The position numbers were made by a program, and so were the translations under genes. The notes under the pieces are model-generated. The model was not told the DNA's origin. It did no database searches and saw nothing but the letters and a program-made list of their open reading frames with translations. DNA of 64,000 nt from contig NZ_VFPG01000001.1 of the NCBI RefSeq assembly GCF_006716565.1, positions 682,001-746,000 of the forward strand, written 5' to 3'. This DNA is from Nocardia bhagyanarayanae. Lineage in GTDB: Bacteria > Actinomycetota > Actinomycetes > Mycobacteriales > Mycobacteriaceae. Numbering within the stretch: position 1 is the stretch's first letter; every line of letters starts with the position of its first letter. This document shows, piece by piece, positions 62,792 through 64,000 of this stretch.

Positions 62792-63823
62792 TCAGTCCTT
62801 GCCCGGCCTCGGCGGCAGTCCGATGTGCGCCGGAATGTGGTCCACGGTCAGGCGTTTGCGGAAGACCCAGTAGGTCCAGCCCTGGTAGCCAAGCACCACC
62901 GGCGTGACGATCACCGCCGCCCAGCTCATCACCTTCAGCGTGTACGGCGTGGACGACGCGTTGTCGATGGTGAGGTGGAAGGCGTCACCGATGGTGGAGG
63001 GCAACACGTTCGGGAACAACGAGCCGAACAGCAGCACCGTCGCGGCCGCGATGGCGAAGGTGGTTCCGGTGAACGCCCACCCGTCGCGTTCGGCGAATAT
63101 CGCTACCGCCGCGACCCCCAGCCCGAAAGCCGCGACTCCCAGGGCAATCCAGGTCCACCCGGCCCCGTAGGCCAACTGCGTCCAGACGCCGAAGCCGCCG
63201 ACGACGAGCGCGGTCGGGGCGAGCAGCAGCCGCGCGATGCGCATCGAGTCGGCCCGCACCTCGCCGCCGGTCTTGAGGTTGACGAAGATCGCGCCGTGCA
63301 GCAGGAACAGCAGGCCGGTGGTCAGCGCGCCGAGCAGCGCGTACGGGCTGAACAGGTCCGCCACGGTGCCGACGATCTGCTTCTTCTCGTTCAGGGGCAC
63401 ACCGCGCACGATGTTGGCGAAGACCCAGCCCCACGCGAACGCCGGTAGCCAGGAACCGATGCCGATACCGATGTCGCAGCGGGCCCGCCAGACCGGGTCG
63501 TCGATCTTGGCGCGGTATTCGATGGCGCAGATGCGCAGGATCAGCGCGATCAGGATCAGCAGCAGCACGAAGTAGAACCCGGAGAACAGGCTCGCGTACC
63601 ACTCGGGGAACGCCGCGAACATCGCGCCCGCCGCGGTGATCAGCCACACCTCGTTGCCGTCCCACACCGGGCCGATGGTGTTGAGCACCACGCGCCGCCG
63701 GGTGTCGCTGCCCTTGCCGAGGATCGGCATCAGCATGCCGACGCCGAAGTCGAAACCCTCCAGCACGAAGTAGCCGGTGAACAGGACGCCGATCAGGACG
63801 AACCAGAACTCTTGCAGACTCAT
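62792..63823 (-). CDS. cydB: Cytochrome bd ubiquinol oxidase subunit II (CydB)
   Basis: A 343-residue protein with about eight transmembrane helices: FWFVLIGVLFTGYFVLEGFDFGVGM at the N-terminus, GPVWDGNEVWLITAAGAMFAAFP near residue 52, and the conserved FGSLFPNVLPST near residue 270. Pairs with CydA to reduce oxygen with menaquinol at low oxygen. The Shine-Dalgarno GAGGAG lies 7 nt before the ATG. A gap of only 11 bp separates it from cydA. Confidence 0.96.
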   Translation of the reverse strand: MSLQEFWFVLIGVLFTGYFVLEGFDFGVGMLMPILGKGSDTRRRVVLNTIGPVWDGNEVWLITAAGAMFAAFPEWYASLFSGFYFVLLLILIALILRICAIEYRAKIDDPVWRARCDIGIGIGSWLPAFAWGWVFANIVRGVPLNEKKQIVGTVADLFSPYALLGALTTGLLFLLHGAIFVNLKTGGEVRADSMRIARLLLAPTALVVGGFGVWTQLAYGAGWTWIALGVAAFGLGVAAVAIFAERDGWAFTGTTFAIAAATVLLFGSLFPNVLPSTIGDAFHLTIDNASSTPYTLKVMSWAAVIVTPVVLGYQGWTYWVFRKRLTVDHIPAHIGLPPRPGKD

Positions 63824-63834
63824 CGTCGGGCTCC

Positions 63835-64000
63835 TCAGTACGCGAACGAAAGCTGTTCGACGGCAGGTTCTTCGGCGCGCTTGCGCTCACCATCGCCCGA
63901 GTCGTCCGGGCCGTCCGGTTCGTGCGTGTGCGGTTGTTCCGGACCGGCGATCACGTACCGCCGCATCAGGTAGAACCACACCACCGCGAGCGCGCCGTAG
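63835..64000 (-). CDS. cydA: Cytochrome bd subunit I CydA, C-terminal end (truncated by window edge)
   Basis: The last 54 codons of a gene entering from the right edge: a transmembrane segment (ALAVVWFYLMRRYV), then a hydrophilic tail ending EQLSFAY before TGA at 63835. This tail form is typical of actinobacterial CydA. The rest lies outside the window. Confidence 0.85.
   Translation of the reverse strand, partial: YGALAVVWFYLMRRYVIAGPEQPHTHEPDGPDDSGDGERKRAEEPAVEQLSFAY

Overview
The window is high-GC actinobacterial chromosome, most likely Nocardia or a close relative in the Mycobacteriales. Pointers are mycothiol synthase (mshD), an orphan OmpR-type GlnR, an LmeA-like envelope protein, a mycobactin/nocobactin-type siderophore locus with DtxR/IdeR-type iron boxes, a PlsB/PlsC pair, and gene order that, from memory, resembles two Mycobacterium tuberculosis segments (around Rv0858c-Rv0883c and Rv0812-Rv0824c). 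I saw no phage, insertion sequence or CRISPR array.

Layout. 1-18.4 kb: DUF3027 protein (cut by the window edge), glutaminyl cyclase, MFS permease, DUF2771 lipoprotein-like protein, cold-shock protein, a resuscitation-promoting factor behind a probable c-di-AMP (ydaO-type) riboswitch, a helicase-associated/WYL-like protein, M1 peptidase, two LysE exporters, XPB-type helicase, TRIC-like channel, CPBP protein and DapC. 18.5-24.2 kb: a small GDWFTGS-repeat protein, an ECF41/SigJ-type sigma factor, a GNAT-methyltransferase pair, class I DAHP synthase preceded by a leaderless aromatic leader peptide, an AhpD-like protein and an SDR. 24.3-31.1 kb: siderophore genes (MbtB-like NRPS, MbtA-like ligase, MbtI-like salicylate synthase) with three iron boxes. 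31.4-36.7 kb: plsB-plsC, a small membrane protein and polyprenyl-phosphomannose synthase. 37-39.2 kb: four tRNA genes (Phe, Asp, Glu, Lys) around a gamma-butyrolactone-receptor-like TetR gene with palindromic operators. 39.7-51.6 kb: acyl-ACP desaturase, Mce-associated-like protein, SDR, dus, LytR-CpsA-Psr protein, phoU, and pstSCAB behind a PHO box. 51.7-58.9 kb: mshD, glnR, lmeA, a membrane thioredoxin, a cysteine-rich leaderless leader peptide, DUF4395-rhodanese-DUF1416, a 31-residue membrane peptide, a FABP/nitrobindin-like protein and a Uma2 nuclease-like protein. 59.1-64 kb: cydABDC (cydA cut by the window edge).

Regulation is the most interesting layer. At least fifteen start codons lie 6-8 nt after a TANNNT hexamer, which points to widespread leaderless transcription. 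Two of these starts belong to amino-acid-sensing leader peptides: YFWF codons before DAHP synthase, and C-CCC-C codons before the sulfurtransferase operon. Add the riboswitch before rpf, the iron boxes on the siderophore genes, the PHO box before pstS and the operators at the TetR gene, and nearly every nutrient-linked operon here has a readable control element. The unusual proteins are a PlsC whose HAD domain lacks the second catalytic aspartate, a CydD with a long polar insertion, and the repeat peptide at 18.6 kb.
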